Assembly (NCBI GenBank): GCA_900319355.1
Contig: ONOC01000016.1
Span: 1-33,312, forward strand
Length of the DNA stretch: 33,312 nucleotides
Direction of reading: 5' to 3'
Source: an uncultured Eubacteriales bacterium
Lineage (GTDB): Bacteria; Bacillota; Clostridia; Lachnospirales; Lachnospiraceae
The translations under genes and the position numbers were made by a program. Under the pieces are notes generated by a model. The model worked only from the letters and a program-made list of their open reading frames with translations. It was not told the origin of the DNA and made no database searches. Below are positions 32,901 to 33,312 of the stretch, piece by piece. Numbering within the stretch: position 1 is the stretch's first letter; each line of letters begins with the position of its first letter.

Positions 32901-33312
32901 TTCCGGAACAGGAAAAGCTTGCCATGGAAAAAGATGTCCTCGGCATCTATATCAGCGGCCATCCGCTGAAGGAATCTGAGGAGAAGTGGAAGAAACACAT
33001 CACGGCGAAGTCCACCGATTTTGCTCAGGACGAGGAGACCGGGGAGGTCGCCGTCAGAGATCAGGCACGTGTGACGGTCGGCGGCATGGTGACAGACAGA
33101 AATATCAAGTACACGAAGAACAACCAGACGATGGAATTCATCACGCTGGAAGATCTCGTGGGAACGCTGGAAGTCATCGTCTTTCCGAAGAGCTATGAGC
33201 AGTACGGCCCTGTGCTGACAGATGATGCCCGCGTGTTTATTTCAGGAAGAGTTTCCGTGGAAGAGGACAGGCCGGCCAAACTGATTCTGGAAAAGGCCGT
33301 GCCGTTTTCGGC
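29975..33312 (+). CDS. dnaE: DNA polymerase III alpha subunit DnaE (3'-partial)
   Basis: Replicative or lagging-strand DNA polymerase; 1112 codons are present and the end lies beyond the window. The PHP domain opens with VHLHTHTEYSLLDG and has ITDHG. The palm holds PVGPGRGSAAGS and PDIDVDF, with catalytic Asp at about 437 and 439 and a third in KMDFLGLRTLT at about 590. The fingers and beta-clamp regions follow (YQEQVMQIV, FNKSHAACYAVVSFQTAWLK). QMSLFDL resembles a clamp-binding site. The OB domain starts near residue 1030. Residues about 312-351 are an Ala/Pro/Glu-rich insertion not normally seen. It is DnaE rather than PolC because no exonuclease domain interrupts the PHP. It is coupled to cvfB by ATGA. 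Confidence 0.97.
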   Translation, partial: MSFVHLHTHTEYSLLDGSNKIKDYVARVKELGMNAAAITDHGVMYGCIQFYKECLAQGIKPVIGCEVYVAPGSRFDKKAGGREERYYHLILLAENDTGYHNLMRIVSRGFVEGFYYKPRVDLELLEKYHEGLIALSACLAGEVATCLKDGQYEKGKEAALRYEKIFGRGNFFLELQDHGLPEQKGVNQQLMRMHQETGIDLVCTNDCHYTRAEDAEAHDILLCIQTGKKVSDEDRMRYEGGQFYVKSEEEMRALFPYAPEALENTQKIADRCRVEIRFHELKLPHYQVPEGYTSWTYLKHLCREGMEKLYGFDPGDPAPVPEEHPAPGTAAEDVAAAAADASGVKDDTCFTEEQNRLRRRLCYELETINHMGYVDYFLIVWDYVHFAKEAGIPVGPGRGSAAGSIVSYTMGITELDPIRYDLLFERFLNPERVSMPDIDVDFGFERRQEVIDYVVRKYGKDCVVQIVTFGTMAAKNSIRDVGRALDLPYSLCNEISKMIPNELNMTISRGLEMNHELKERYDSDRQVHYLIDMAMKLEGLPRHTSMHAAGVVISSKPVDEFVPLQTAADGTVTTQYNMTELEELGLLKMDFLGLRTLTVIQNASAMAERRTGKKIDLSKIDYNDPKVMGMIGEGRCEGVFQLESAGMKSFMKELKPQSLEDIVAGVALYRPGPMDFIPDYIKGKNHPDQVRYECEQEKPILESTYGCIVYQEQVMQIVRSLAGYSYGSADILRRAMSKKKMHVMEEERHNFVYGSSERNIPGCVRNGIDEQTANRIYDEMIDFARYAFNKSHAACYAVVSFQTAWLKYYYPVEFMAALMTSVIDNPGKCAEYMMVSRQMGIEILPPDINKGQSDFSVENGKIRYAMTAVKGVGRPVMDEIILERDARGPFRDIQDLCSRMAGSSINKRMMENLIRAGALDSLGGTRKQYMQVYSLIMDQENKSRKDNIAGQMSLFDLMPEEERKDFSVKLPDVGEFPEQEKLAMEKDVLGIYISGHPLKESEEKWKKHITAKSTDFAQDEETGEVAVRDQARVTVGGMVTDRNIKYTKNNQTMEFITLEDLVGTLEVIVFPKSYEQYGPVLTDDARVFISGRVSVEEDRPAKLILEKAVPFS

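Overview
The window is about 55% GC and densely coded, with strong AGGAG-type ribosome binding sites, ATGA stop/start overlaps and some TTG or GTG starts. HemZ, CvfB, a bifunctional RelA/SpoT, a YtrA-type GntR regulator and the order recJ-apt-relA-MBL-hemZ-hisS-aspS point to a Clostridia bacterium, most likely Lachnospiraceae. This is inferred from gene content; no species can be named. Every gene is on the + strand except one LUD-domain gene.

Layout. (1) 1-1119: a membrane Ser/Thr kinase lacking its N-lobe, starting beside an 18-nt-period repeat whose opposite strand reads as a Pro-Ala-Lys-Lys tail. It is followed with no gap by a large membrane-anchored surface protein (1120-3441). (2) 3453-14548: a housekeeping block of recJ, apt, relA, an MBL-fold hydrolase, hemZ, an HD-GYP protein, hisS and aspS, closed by a clear terminator. 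It combines DNA repair, purine salvage, the stringent response, heme synthesis and tRNA charging. (3) 14615-23186: one regulated transport operon. It has a strong promoter with an overlapping candidate operator, then a YtrA-like GntR repressor, a YtrB-like ATPase, a polytopic permease, a membrane fusion protein, a MacB/LolD-type ATPase, a second membrane fusion protein with a large insertion, and a MacB/FtsX-type permease. (4) 23253-24485: a LUD-domain gene (minus) and a CBS-pair gene (plus) diverge from overlapping promoters. (5) 24600-27979: argS, a HAD phosphatase and a CPBP-family membrane protease. (6) 27996-28351: tRNA-Gln(CTG) with consensus promoter and terminator, then a 176-bp palindromic element with 11-bp inverted ends. 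(7) 28352-33312: acyl-ACP thioesterase, cvfB and dnaE, the last running off the window edge.

The strongest candidate for something unusual is the transport operon. It resembles the Bacillus ytr cell-envelope stress operon in gene order but carries two separate membrane fusion proteins, one with about 285 residues inserted inside its coiled-coil hairpin. The second is a dispersed structured repeat family, with one copy after hemZ and one after tRNA-Gln. No CRISPR array, transposase, prophage or rRNA is visible.
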